From the NCBI GenBank assembly GCA_016744335.1, contig JADGEO010000030.1:1-41746 (forward strand): a DNA stretch of 41,746 nucleotides, in the 5' to 3' direction. Position 1 is the first letter of the stretch; each line of letters opens with the position of its first letter. The notes under the pieces are model-generated. The model did no database searches, was not told where the DNA came from, and saw nothing but the letters and a program-made list of their open reading frames with translations. The stretch comes from Anaerolineales bacterium (lineage in GTDB: Bacteria > Chloroflexota > Anaerolineae > Anaerolineales > Villigracilaceae). The translations under genes were made by a program, and so were the position numbers. Shown here in pieces: positions 16,311 through 25,054 of this stretch.

Positions 16311-17276
16311 ATGACCATCCATCCCGTTAGCGTTATTCTTTGCACTTATAACCGCGCAGAACGTTTGCCGAGAGTTATCAAAGAACTTTGCGCGCAAGAT
16401 TATCCACAGGGTGCTTTTGAAATCATTATTATAGATAATTGTTCTACAGACAATACGCCTGAAATTGTTCAAGAATACGAATCTTCACTGCTTTGTTATG
16501 TGCGAGAAAACCAGCAGGGCGTCAGCTTTGCCCGTAATCGAGGTGCAAAAGAAGCGAAGTTTCCATATTTGGCTTATCTGGATGACGATTGCAGTGTTGA
16601 CAAAAATTGGCTCTCAGAGCTTGTATTGGGATTTGATATATCCGAAGATGTATCTATTGTGGCTGGACGCGTTGAGCTTGCTTTTGATGATCAAAAAATA
16701 CCTGCTTGGGTTGGGGCTATATCAAAAAGATGGTTGGCTGAATTCAATTTTCCCGGTTCTGTGCCAAGATTGTTGGATAATCCCGATTATGTTTGTGAAG
16801 GAAATATGGCAATAAGAAAAAAAGCTTGGCAGAGCGTTGGCGGTTTTTTAGGCATGGACCAATTTGGTAGCCCCCATTTGGCATCTCAAGAAATTGTTTA
16901 TTTGCTTGAGCAGATTAAAACTAGCGGCGGCAAAGTAGCTTTTATGCCAAATGCGGCAGTTGAGCACCATACCCTTATCCCCAGCCAACGTGAGATGTTG
17001 AAACGAGCATATTTTCATGGTGTTTCTAGTGGCATTCTAAGTTATTTACTAAAAGGATTTTCGTGGAGTTCTGTATTTTTTCGTGTAACAGCTAATGCAG
17101 TAGCCTCTTTTCTTCTTTTCTTTTTATCACTCATCTTGTTTTTTGATAAAGCTATCTCTATGGATTTTCTTTTGCGAGCATTCATGCGTTTGGGCAGAGT
17201 ACTAAGCGAGTTGCGTTTAGCGGGCAATTGGGATAGTGTGCGGGCGTGGGAAGCAACGTATCAAGGGAAGGGCTGA
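16311..17276 (+). CDS. Glycosyltransferase family 2 protein
   Basis: A 321-residue GT-A enzyme. The nucleotide-binding start is VSVILCTYNRAERLP (about 6-20), followed by IIIIDNCSTDNTPEI, GVSFARNRGAKEA and the metal-binding DXD motif LAYLDDDCSV (about 87-96). An acceptor-region ED-type motif is less clear (HLASQEIVYLLEQI, with E205). A hydrophobic segment near the C-terminus (about 248-285) suggests membrane association. It should add one inverting-type sugar to the lipid-linked repeat unit. The next gene starts two bases after its stop, implying co-transcription. Confidence 0.87.
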   Translation: MTIHPVSVILCTYNRAERLPRVIKELCAQDYPQGAFEIIIIDNCSTDNTPEIVQEYESSLLCYVRENQQGVSFARNRGAKEAKFPYLAYLDDDCSVDKNWLSELVLGFDISEDVSIVAGRVELAFDDQKIPAWVGAISKRWLAEFNFPGSVPRLLDNPDYVCEGNMAIRKKAWQSVGGFLGMDQFGSPHLASQEIVYLLEQIKTSGGKVAFMPNAAVEHHTLIPSQREMLKRAYFHGVSSGILSYLLKGFSWSSVFFRVTANAVASFLLFFLSLILFFDKAISMDFLLRAFMRLGRVLSELRLAGNWDSVRAWEATYQGKG

Positions 17277-17278
17277 TT

Positions 17279-18295
17279 ATGAAAACAGAAAAAAGTATCT
17301 TTATTGTCTGGAAAGAATATCAAAGGCGTGTAGATGTGATTGTGCCATATCTAGAGACAGAACATATTTATTTTTATTATCCTTGGGAAATGAAATCGAA
17401 ATTTTTCAAAGCGATTTCCTATATCCCGAAGACTATGGGTACATTGAAGTGCCTTTTTAGAAACAAACCATCTCTTGTCTTCGTTCAGTTTCCGCCAACA
17501 CCAGCACTTTATGCGGTTGCGCTCTATTCGTGGCTGACAGGTGCTCGTTATGTGGCAGACTGCCATATTGGTTTAACCAATCAGCGGTGGCTTAACTGGA
17601 TTTTTGTAAAAAAAATACTTGCTAAAGGGCTAATGATTGTTCATAACGCCCACCTTATTCAGCAAGTAGAAGAGAGCGTAAAAATAACGCCATTTGTTTT
17701 AAGAGACGGTATCGCAAAAAAACAAATAGACACAACTGGTGCGCAGACTTTGCTTGAGAAATTTGGGCTATCTTCAAAAAAATATGTGCTTTTCCCTAGT
17801 AGTTTTGATAAAGATGAGCCAGTAGAAGAAGTTTTTGAAGCCGCAAGATTGTTGCCCGAAATCAATTTTGTAATGACTTGGCACGCAGAAAAACTTAGCA
17901 AAGAAATGAGAGAGGCTGTTCCTAAAAATTTAGTGCTAACAGGTTTTTTAGCGATTAATGACTTCAACCAGATTTTTGCTAATGCGGGTGTCGCTTTGGT
18001 GCTGACGACAAATGAAGGTGTACAGCTTAGTGGAATGCAGGAGGCAATGGCTTTTGAAATCCCATCGGTTGTTACTGGTTTGAAAACAACTCGATTTCTT
18101 TATAAGGACGCACCCATTTATATAGAAAACACAGCAGAATCTATTGCAGAAGGCATTAGAAATGCCTTCAAAAACGAAAAGGAACTTGAAGAAAAGATAA
18201 AAGAATTGAGAATTGAATCTGAGAAAGAATTTGATGAACAAATTGCTAATCTTAAATCAATTTTGGGATTAGATATGGGAGACATAGTGTCATGA
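17279..18295 (+). CDS. Glycosyltransferase (GT-B, family-4-like)
   Basis: The ATG at 17279 (338 residues) is chosen: it lies two bases after the previous stop and is preceded by GGGAAGGG. An in-frame start at 17246 would overlap that gene. The N-domain is short with VFVQFPPTPALYAVALY and ARYVADCHIG. The C-domain has VLFPSSFDKDEPVEEV, VLTGFL, FANAGVALVLTTNEG and QLSGMQEAMAFEIPSVVTG, the E-x7-like donor region. The first NGVD-type linker motif of family 4 is replaced by FVLRDGI. It is divergent but the fold is recognisable. The stop overlaps the next start (ATGA). Confidence 0.8.
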   Translation: MKTEKSIFIVWKEYQRRVDVIVPYLETEHIYFYYPWEMKSKFFKAISYIPKTMGTLKCLFRNKPSLVFVQFPPTPALYAVALYSWLTGARYVADCHIGLTNQRWLNWIFVKKILAKGLMIVHNAHLIQQVEESVKITPFVLRDGIAKKQIDTTGAQTLLEKFGLSSKKYVLFPSSFDKDEPVEEVFEAARLLPEINFVMTWHAEKLSKEMREAVPKNLVLTGFLAINDFNQIFANAGVALVLTTNEGVQLSGMQEAMAFEIPSVVTGLKTTRFLYKDAPIYIENTAESIAEGIRNAFKNEKELEEKIKELRIESEKEFDEQIANLKSILGLDMGDIVS

Positions 18296-19053
18296 CTCAT
18301 ATACGCGAAAATATCCTCGGCACTCAAGTTAGTGCCGTTAATATGGAAAGGGCATTAGTAGAATTGGATTCCTGGATAGAAGAAAGCGATTCCCGTTATA
18401 TTTGTGTTACCCCCGCTCATTCAATTATGGATGCCTATAACCAGCCTGAGGTGCAAAGAATTTTCAATGCCAGCGGCATGACAGTGCCCGATGGCATGGC
18501 AATTGTCTGGATTCTAAAATTAATGGGGCAAAATCACGTTAGCCGAGTATATGGTCCTGATTTATTAGAAGCAACCTGTGAATACGGATTACAGAAAGAG
18601 TATCGCCATTATTTTTATGGAGGTACGCCTGATGTAACAAAGAAACTTAGCCAAAAACTTTCGGCAGATTTCCCCAACCTGCAAATTGCAGGAATTTCTA
18701 CCCCGCCATTTCGTCCCTTATCTGCTGAAGAAGACGAAGAAATCATTGAAAAAATTAACCAATCAGAAGCCGATATTATCTGGGTGGGGCTGGGCGCACC
18801 CAAGCAGGAGATTTGGATGCAAGCGCATTTGGGCAAAATAAATGCCCCCGTAATGGTGGGGGTCGGTGCCGCTTTTGATTTTCTTTCTGGCAATAAATCT
18901 CAAGCCCCACTTTGGATACAGCGCAATGGGCTAGAGTGGTTATTTCGTTTTATGCACGAGCCAAAGCGGTTGTGGTCTCGTTATAAGCAGTATCCAAAAT
19001 TTGTTTTTCTTGTATCTTTAAGCCTTTTTGGAGTTTCTAAGAATAAAGTGTAG
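18292..19053 (+). CDS. WecG/TagA/CpsF-family glycosyltransferase
   Basis: A 253-residue GT26 protein. Family signatures are clear: CVTPAHSIMDAY (about 38-49), TVPDGMAIVW (64-73) with the presumed catalytic-base D67, YGPDLL, FYGGTPDV, WVGLGAPKQEIWM and GVGAAFDFLSG. Members add the second sugar (for example ManNAc or ManNAcA) onto an undecaprenyl-diphosphate-linked first sugar. Its partner is the sugar-1-phosphate transferase encoded immediately downstream. The C-terminus WLFRFMHEPKRLWSRY is the usual membrane-associating tail. The start overlaps the preceding stop by four bases. Confidence 0.92.
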   Translation: MTHIRENILGTQVSAVNMERALVELDSWIEESDSRYICVTPAHSIMDAYNQPEVQRIFNASGMTVPDGMAIVWILKLMGQNHVSRVYGPDLLEATCEYGLQKEYRHYFYGGTPDVTKKLSQKLSADFPNLQIAGISTPPFRPLSAEEDEEIIEKINQSEADIIWVGLGAPKQEIWMQAHLGKINAPVMVGVGAAFDFLSGNKSQAPLWIQRNGLEWLFRFMHEPKRLWSRYKQYPKFVFLVSLSLFGVSKNKV

Positions 19054-19090
19054 TTTATAAAATCGCTGTTTTAGTGAAAGGGAGAGGAAA

Positions 19091-20512
19091 ATGCTTAGAC
19101 GTTATTCTGTAAACTTTGAGTTATTCTCAATTTTATTAGATGCAATATCTGTATTTATTGCACTTGTGGCAATTGGCTATGCACATTTGTGGTTAGATGG
19201 CTTGCTTTTTTTTACCCAAAAAATGTGTAGATTGCAATTACCCGTTATATATTATGCTCTTTTTCCTATAATATGGGTGTTTCATAATTTAGGCTTATCT
19301 TTGTACGATGGTCGTAAAAGTATGCTTTTTAAAGATGAAGTCTATCGATTGTTCCTTAGTTCGGTGTTGGCTACAATCAGTTTGGCGGGGCTACTCTATT
19401 TTGTTCCCGTAGTTTTTGCCCGCTCACTCTTTATTGTATTTATATTAATTGCAACTGGGTTTATGGGAATCTGGCGCGTTATCATACGACTTTATTGGAG
19501 AAAGCAATACTCAAATGACCAAGAATTAAGGCGTGTGTTGATTGTAGGGTGTGGAGAAATGGGGCGGCAAGTATCTGCCCAATTTGCTCGCCCACCTGCA
19601 TCAAACCTTGAGATCGTTGGCTATTTAGACGATGACCCAGAAAAAATAAAAAATATGCCCAATGTTCTAGGCTCAATTATTGATTTAGAAAGAGTAATAG
19701 AGTTTTATAATGTCAATATCTTGGTCATTGCACTGCCTTCTAGTGCGTTTGCAGTTGAAACCAATATCGTTGAGCGAGTGCGTATGAAACCTGTCAAAAT
19801 CTGGGTTGTTCCTAAAGCGCATCGCTTATCATTATTTCAGAGTGACGTTATTAGCCATTTGTCTTCCGTTGGTGTTCCACTTATTGATGTTCGGGCACCA
19901 GCAATTTCTAATGAGCAGCGATTACTGAAACGTCTCTTCGATATCATCGTCTCCTTTGTGGTGATTATACTCACTTTGCCAATCATGGCAGTTATTGCCA
20001 TATTAATCAAACTCGATAGCCCCGGTCCTGTTTTCTTTCGGCAAAAGCGTGTTGGAGAAAACACACAACCTTTTGAAATGCTCAAATTTAGAACTATGGT
20101 TCAAAATGCCGAATCGCTTGCTTCTAAAATGATAAAAACAGACCAAGTTGGGAATGTAGTGCATAAACATCGTGATGATGTGCGCATTACCAAAATAGGG
20201 CACTTTTTAAGACGCTTTAGCATTGACGAACTTCCACAGACTTTCAACGTCTTGCTCGGAAAAATGAGCTTGGTAGGTCCAAGACCTGAACTGCCATTTC
20301 TTGTAAAAAAATACAAAAGTTGGCAATACGTTCGCTTTTCCATCCCGCAGGGGATGACAGGCTGGTGGCAAACTAATGGGCGCAGTGATAAACCGATGCA
20401 CCTTAATACTGAAGACGATTTGTACTATATCGAGAATTATTCAATTTGGCTCGATATCAAAATCATCCTAAAAACTATCCGAGCAGTAATCTCAGGGCGT
20501 GGTGCCTATTAA
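19091..20512 (+). CDS. Polyprenyl-phosphate sugar-1-phosphate transferase (initiating transferase)
   Basis: A 473-residue WcaJ/WbaP-type polytopic enzyme that starts the repeat unit by moving a sugar-1-phosphate onto undecaprenyl phosphate. There are about four N-terminal membrane segments (10-130), a Rossmann-like CoA-binding-type domain with VLIVGCGEMGRQV (149-161), and a final membrane helix (about 283-305). The catalytic domain has D309-SPGP, LKFRTM (331-336), the IDELPQ motif (378-383, catalytic Asp-Glu pair D379/E380) and SLVGPRPE (393-400). GGGAGAGG precedes the ATG. It is the last gene of the block that ends at repeat copy C. Confidence 0.92.
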   Translation: MLRRYSVNFELFSILLDAISVFIALVAIGYAHLWLDGLLFFTQKMCRLQLPVIYYALFPIIWVFHNLGLSLYDGRKSMLFKDEVYRLFLSSVLATISLAGLLYFVPVVFARSLFIVFILIATGFMGIWRVIIRLYWRKQYSNDQELRRVLIVGCGEMGRQVSAQFARPPASNLEIVGYLDDDPEKIKNMPNVLGSIIDLERVIEFYNVNILVIALPSSAFAVETNIVERVRMKPVKIWVVPKAHRLSLFQSDVISHLSSVGVPLIDVRAPAISNEQRLLKRLFDIIVSFVVIILTLPIMAVIAILIKLDSPGPVFFRQKRVGENTQPFEMLKFRTMVQNAESLASKMIKTDQVGNVVHKHRDDVRITKIGHFLRRFSIDELPQTFNVLLGKMSLVGPRPELPFLVKKYKSWQYVRFSIPQGMTGWWQTNGRSDKPMHLNTEDDLYYIENYSIWLDIKIILKTIRAVISGRGAY

Positions 20513-20517
20513 GTTAG

Positions 20518-20661
20518 ATATGAAACCGCACCGCGCATGATTTTGGGCTTGAGTTCCCTCAACAGATAGGGCGCGGCGTAAGCAGAAGAACGTCCACGTC
20601 TGGAAGATGCTTATTTATGGCATGCAAGTTCATACCACGCGTGAAGCGATGCTCTTCATCC
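20518..20661 (+). repeat. Dispersed 145-bp repeat, copy C
   Basis: This begins five bases after the transferase stop. It reads ACCGCACCGCGCATGA, TGGGCTTGAGTTCC, GCGGCGTAAGC, GGCATGCAAGTT and CACGCGTGAAGCG, ending CTTCATCC. The central hairpin is degenerate here (the second arm CCCAAGC is lost), but the order of blocks matches copies E and F. Confidence 0.65.
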
Positions 20662-20705
20662 TAGAAATATGTACTTAGAACATCTTAACCTTAGGAATAA
20701 ATCTA

Positions 20706-21524
20706 ATGATTTCAAAAGGAAACCTACTCATTTTTTTACATATTGTTAAAGCGGGTGGGACTTCGCTAAGATGGGCGCTGGAAGATCAGTTCCCCTGTAG
20801 ACATGTTTTGAGGTGTTATGAATCGAAGGGATGTTCATTGGAGCAGATTTCTGAAATGCCTGAAGAAAAGAAAAGACGATTTCAGTTTTTTGTGTCTCAT
20901 TATGCCTTTGGCACCCATGAGATTTTTCCTCAACCAGCTTCTTATATTACGATGTTGCGTGAGCCAATAGCTCGTTCAATTTCTCAGTATTATTCCTTTA
21001 TTCGTGGAGGGGAGCGTGCTAAGTGGAAAGAAAATCTGCGCAGTATTGCCGATTATATCTATGCCATGAAGGAAATGAAATATGACAATATACAGATTCG
21101 ATATATTGCCAACCTCACAGAAGAAGATGAGATAACTCCCGAGCATTTGGCAATTGCTATAGCCAATTTACAAAATTATTTTCCAGTGGTTGGTATCACA
21201 GAACGATTTGAAGAGTCATTGGCTTTATATAGCAAGGTCTTTGGATGGACGAAGCTAAATTATGTGAGACGAAATGTGACAAAATCTAAGCCAGTTGATT
21301 TTCAACTAGAACCAGATTTGTTGGCATTGCTCACGAAGAATAATGAATTAGATTTAGCCCTATACAAATTTTGCCTGTCTCTTTTTGATGCAGAATTGAA
21401 AAAGTATAAAATTAGCGATGCCGATGTTCGTTCTGTCTCGCAAAGCACAATGGGTTCTAGAGGGCGTTTATATTTTAGAAGGGCTTTTAGAAAGGCGCAG
21501 AGAAAGGTGTTTCAGTTGCCGTGA
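20706..21524 (+). CDS. Sulfotransferase (sulfotransferase family 2 type)
   Basis: A 272-residue protein. The PAPS 5'-phosphosulfate loop is FLHIVKAGGTSLRWAL (10-25), of the H-I-x-K-x-G-G-T-S form used by carbohydrate 2-O-sulfotransferase relatives. The 3'-phosphate motif is MLREPIARSISQYYSF (83-98), with R85 and S91. A possible catalytic His lies at VSHYAFGTH (63-71). It belongs to a different branch from the 7483 sulfotransferase, so two distinct positions may be sulfated. AGGA lies nine bases before the ATG. Confidence 0.82.
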   Translation: MISKGNLLIFLHIVKAGGTSLRWALEDQFPCRHVLRCYESKGCSLEQISEMPEEKKRRFQFFVSHYAFGTHEIFPQPASYITMLREPIARSISQYYSFIRGGERAKWKENLRSIADYIYAMKEMKYDNIQIRYIANLTEEDEITPEHLAIAIANLQNYFPVVGITERFEESLALYSKVFGWTKLNYVRRNVTKSKPVDFQLEPDLLALLTKNNELDLALYKFCLSLFDAELKKYKISDADVRSVSQSTMGSRGRLYFRRAFRKAQRKVFQLP

Positions 21525-21526
21525 AG

Positions 21527-21552
21527 ATTAATGAGAAAATTTTCTCATTAAT
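21527..21552. repeat. 26-bp perfect palindrome
   Basis: Perfect symmetry around AAAATTTT, with arms ATTAATGAGAAAA. It starts two bases after the sulfotransferase stop and lies 36 bp before the SGNH gene. It could be a weak terminator, an attenuator or a protein-binding dyad. The low GC of the stem makes strong termination doubtful. Confidence 0.55.
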
Positions 21553-21587
21553 TTATTCTTGCCAACGTATGGTTGGAGGAAAAACTT

Positions 21588-22658
21588 ATGTGGTTAGGAG
21601 AAGAAATTTCAGAGTTTCATCCGCTTATTGGAAAGTATTTAGTACCCAATAAAGAGAGCCAGTTAACGCATCCTGAATGGGGTGATTATTCTGTAAAGGC
21701 AAATGGTGATGGATTCCGCAGTGGCTATGATTTTTCGCTGCCCAAGCAAAAAGGTGTGCGGCGTATATTGCTTTTTGGGGATTCAAATGCGTTTGGAGAC
21801 GGTGTTTCGTATGAGATAAGTTTTGCAGGCAGGCTTGAAAAACTGCTTCCCCATGTTGAGATTTATAATTTTGCTATGGCTGGGTTTGCTTTAGACCAAC
21901 AATATATATGTTATGAAGAAATAGCGAGTAAATTTGAGCATGACCTGATCATTATTGCGCCCACAGTTGAAACGATTCGGAAAATAACATCTCGTTTCAT
22001 ATTGGCTAGAGATGAAGATAGTGTGCAGAGGTGTCTGGCAAAGCCCTATTTCAAGTTAGTTAAGCAGAAATTAGTTCGTGTGCATGTGCCTTTGGAAGAT
22101 AAGTATATTGATATAGAAACACTTTTGCCAGAAGATAAAGCAAAGGTGTTTCGAGCAAATCCTTTTGCAGATATAAGAAAGCTGCTTGATAGAACTCGTT
22201 CATCGAAGAAAGCGCCAGTTCAAAAGCACAAAAAAAGAAGATTAATAATGGATAGATTGAATATTCTTTTAAAAAGATCTCCGATAAAAAAAACAATCAC
22301 AAAAGTACGCCCATATCCAGAATATGATAATGCTGATACCTCGGCGTGGAAAATCACGAGTGCTATCTTAGGAGAATGGTCTTCGAATAGTGAAAAATCA
22401 ATGTTAATAATTCCTTTGCCCAGTTTTATTTATGTAAAAGAACGTGCAGATGCAAGAAATTATCAGATGCGTTTTCGGGAAGTTGAAAATGAAACATCTT
22501 GCTCAATATATGACCCTCTTCTCGATTTGGAGAAAATTTCTTTAAAAAAACGTAGGCAATTATATTATCTTGAAGGGCATCTGACACCCCAAGGACATGC
22601 TTGGATGGCAAAAAAAATGGCATCGCATGTGAAACGAATACTAAAGAAAAAAGCATAG
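21588..22658 (+). CDS. SGNH/GDSL-type hydrolase or acyltransferase
   Basis: I use ATG 21588 (356 residues), placed seven bases after GGAGGA; an in-frame TTG at 21573 would contain that ribosome site. The block I nucleophile motif is FGDSNAFGDG (63-72, Ser66). Block V is represented by EGHLTPQGHAWMA, with the candidate His331, but the Asp expected three residues earlier is replaced by Leu328 (E329 is next). The middle (about 185-245) is Lys/Arg-rich. There is no signal peptide. In polysaccharide loci such proteins often add or remove acyl groups on sugars. The acyl carrier protein gene follows after 18 bp. Confidence 0.7.
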   Translation: MWLGEEISEFHPLIGKYLVPNKESQLTHPEWGDYSVKANGDGFRSGYDFSLPKQKGVRRILLFGDSNAFGDGVSYEISFAGRLEKLLPHVEIYNFAMAGFALDQQYICYEEIASKFEHDLIIIAPTVETIRKITSRFILARDEDSVQRCLAKPYFKLVKQKLVRVHVPLEDKYIDIETLLPEDKAKVFRANPFADIRKLLDRTRSSKKAPVQKHKKRRLIMDRLNILLKRSPIKKTITKVRPYPEYDNADTSAWKITSAILGEWSSNSEKSMLIIPLPSFIYVKERADARNYQMRFREVENETSCSIYDPLLDLEKISLKKRRQLYYLEGHLTPQGHAWMAKKMASHVKRILKKKA

Positions 22659-22676
22659 TTGAAAAAGGAGGCTTAA

Positions 22677-22925
22677 ATGCCCAAAATAGAAAATGAAATT
22701 CGTCAGTTTTTAGTTGAGAATTTTATTCTAGGGGATGAAGTGGATAAAATGGGTTTTGATGAATCGCTTTTAGAAAATGGAGTGATTGATTCAACCGGTG
22801 TCTTGGAGGTGGTTTTCTTTGTTGAAGATAAGTTTCAGATAGAGATAGATACCGAAGAAGTTCTCCCAGAGAATTTCGATACGATCAATCGCCTTGCTGC
22901 CTATATAAGACGGAAACAAGAATAG
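22677..22925 (+). CDS. Stand-alone acyl carrier protein
   Basis: An 82-residue carrier protein with the four-helix pattern. The phosphopantetheine site is GVIDSTGVLEVV, Ser39 following Asp38 in the D-S-x-x-x-L form. A strong ribosome site (AAGGAGG) is placed for this ATG. It is not next to any fatty-acid synthesis gene, unlike the housekeeping acpP. It lies among an SGNH enzyme, asparagine synthetase and a NadE-like enzyme, with adenylating enzymes elsewhere in the locus, so it probably holds an acyl or aminoacyl group for polysaccharide decoration. The cargo is unknown. Confidence 0.85.
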   Translation: MPKIENEIRQFLVENFILGDEVDKMGFDESLLENGVIDSTGVLEVVFFVEDKFQIEIDTEEVLPENFDTINRLAAYIRRKQE

Positions 22926-23002
22926 AAGCGTATCTATAAAAGTTATACCTTCACCAAATGAGCTTACACATGGATGTAAACGTCTATGCTCAAGGCTGAA
23001 GC

Positions 23003-23071
23003 CTGCTAAAGCAGACTCTTCTCAGCCGACTTTAGTCGGTTTTAGCCCATTAGCACGGGCGTTAACGCCCG
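23003..23071. repeat. Cluster of small perfect hairpins
   Basis: Three palindromes lie side by side: CTGCTAAAGCAG (23003-23014), CCGACTTTAGTCGG (23026-23039) and CGGGCGTTAACGCCCG (23056-23071). They fill much of the 218-bp space between the carrier-protein gene and asnB. A weaker TTACA/TGTAA stem precedes them. They look like REP-type palindromes or a structured leader of asnB. Nothing else was recognised in this gap. Confidence 0.6.
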
Positions 23072-23143
23072 CGCGGAGGAGTTTCTTCAAACTGTCATGT
23101 GGTTAGGATTTTTACATAGTTTTCAGAAAAGAGTAAAGGGTAT

Positions 23144-25054
23144 ATGTGCGGAATCGCTGGCAAGATAAACCTTAGGCAAGGTCAACCGATAAATTCAAAG
23201 TTGATTTATCGCATGTTGGATACCATTCATCATCGTGGTCCTGACGAGAATGGCGTTTATACAAATAACCAAATTGGTTTGGGCAGTGCCCGTTTATCTA
23301 TCATTGACTTGGTTAGTGGAAAACAACCAATTTCTAATGAAGATAATACGATTTGGGTTGTTTTCAATGGCGAAATTTATAATTATATTGAGTTACGCTC
23401 AGATTTAGAAGCTAAGGGACATGTTTTTCGTACGCAAAGCGATACGGAAGTCTTGGTTCATCTCTACGAAGAGAGACCATCAGATTGGTTACTGCAACTA
23501 AATGGTCAATTTGCGATAGCCCTATGGGACCAGCGAGAGCAGGCTCTTATTTTGGCACGTGACAGGATGGGGATACGTCCACTCTATTACACCGCTAAGG
23601 ACAACTATCTTTTATTTGCATCAGAAGTGAAATCCCTCTTTGCTCATCCCGGTATTGAACCTGAAATTGATCCCACTTCTCTTGCGCAGATTTTCACATT
23701 TTGGTCAACGCTTGGATCCCGTTCTAGTTTTCGGAATATCAGAAGTGTGCCGCCCGGTCATTTTGCGGTGATAAAAAAGGGCAAAATAATAATCAATCGA
23801 TATTGGCAATTAGATATGACTCTCAATCGGGATGTGCCCAAGTCGCTTGATGAGGCGGCGGAGGAGCTTCGGTGGCTCTTGAGCGATTCAATCCGTTTGC
23901 GTTTGCGTTCAGATGTGCCCGTTGGTTCCTATCTCAGTGGGGGGCTAGATTCTTCTACTATCACCGCCTTAGCCAGCCAGCAGGCAAAAACAAGATTGAA
24001 GACCTTTAGCATTGCCTTTGGCGACAAGCTATTTGATGAAACGCAACATCAAATACGAACCAATGAATACTTAGATATTGATAATCGCACCATTCATGCT
24101 ACTCTTGAGGACATAGGCGCAGCTTTTCCTCAAGTTATTGCTCATACTGAAACGCCTATTTTAAGAACTGCGCCAGCCCCCATGTTTTTGCTTTCAAAGA
24201 TGGTTCACGAGAATGATTTCAAGGTTGTTTTGACAGGTGAAGGCGCAGATGAGATTTTGGGGGGCTATGATATTTTCAAAGAAGCAAAAATACGCCGATT
24301 TTGGGCGCGTCAACCAGATTCTGAGTTGCGCCCGAGACTTTTAGAACGCCTCTATCCTTATCTCAGCACGACCACTTTTAGCAAAGCTTATCTGAAAAAT
24401 TTTTTCAAAAAAAATCTTGAGAATACAAATGACACTTTCTACTCGCATCGTCTTCGTTGGCAGAATACAGCGCGTTGTATGAATTTTCTTTCGCCAGAAA
24501 TCAAATCTGAAATTAAAGGATATGACCCCTTGGCAGAGTTAGCTGAAACCCTGCCTGCAGAGTTCAATAACTGGGAAGCATTTGCGCAGGCTCAATACCT
24601 TGAAGTTACTGTATTTCTTTCAGGCTATTTGCTTTCTTCTCAAGGCGACCGAATGGGGATGGCGCACTCAGTGGAGGGACGGTATCCATTTCTTGATCCA
24701 CGCGTTGTTGATTTTTCGGTGGGACTACCCGCGAATTTTAAGATGAGTGGGTTAAGAGAGAAAGTGGTTTTGAAACGCGCTATGCGTGATATCTTGCCTT
24801 ATGAAACTGTAAATCGTCATAAGCAACCCTATCGAGCACCAATACGATCTGTTTTCTTTGGTAAAAAGAGTCCAGCTTATGTGAAAGAAAATCTGTCTCC
24901 GAAAAAAATAGATGAGACTGGGTATTTTAATGCAAAAGCAGTGTCTGGTTTAAGTAAAAAGTGCAATAGCACTGGTCGTGTCAGTGAGACAGAAGAGATG
25001 GCACTTGTTGGTATTCTATCTGCTCAATTATTAAATTCTATGTGGAGATCCTAA
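23144..25054 (+). CDS. asnB: Glutamine-hydrolysing asparagine synthetase B homologue
   Basis: A 636-residue two-domain amidotransferase. The N-terminal Ntn glutaminase begins MCGIAGK with nucleophile Cys2, and has HHRGPDENG, WVVFNGEIYNY and SDTEVLVHLYEE. The C-terminal synthetase domain starts with the pyrophosphate loop SYLSGGLDSSTI (S265-S271) and includes LTGEGADEILGGYDIF and SVEGRYPFLDPRVV. Family enzymes adenylate a carboxylate and amidate it with ammonia channelled from glutamine. Paralogues in polysaccharide loci often modify something other than free aspartate. The stop codon shares a base with the NadE-like start, implying coupled translation. Confidence 0.88.
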   Translation: MCGIAGKINLRQGQPINSKLIYRMLDTIHHRGPDENGVYTNNQIGLGSARLSIIDLVSGKQPISNEDNTIWVVFNGEIYNYIELRSDLEAKGHVFRTQSDTEVLVHLYEERPSDWLLQLNGQFAIALWDQREQALILARDRMGIRPLYYTAKDNYLLFASEVKSLFAHPGIEPEIDPTSLAQIFTFWSTLGSRSSFRNIRSVPPGHFAVIKKGKIIINRYWQLDMTLNRDVPKSLDEAAEELRWLLSDSIRLRLRSDVPVGSYLSGGLDSSTITALASQQAKTRLKTFSIAFGDKLFDETQHQIRTNEYLDIDNRTIHATLEDIGAAFPQVIAHTETPILRTAPAPMFLLSKMVHENDFKVVLTGEGADEILGGYDIFKEAKIRRFWARQPDSELRPRLLERLYPYLSTTTFSKAYLKNFFKKNLENTNDTFYSHRLRWQNTARCMNFLSPEIKSEIKGYDPLAELAETLPAEFNNWEAFAQAQYLEVTVFLSGYLLSSQGDRMGMAHSVEGRYPFLDPRVVDFSVGLPANFKMSGLREKVVLKRAMRDILPYETVNRHKQPYRAPIRSVFFGKKSPAYVKENLSPKKIDETGYFNAKAVSGLSKKCNSTGRVSETEEMALVGILSAQLLNSMWRS

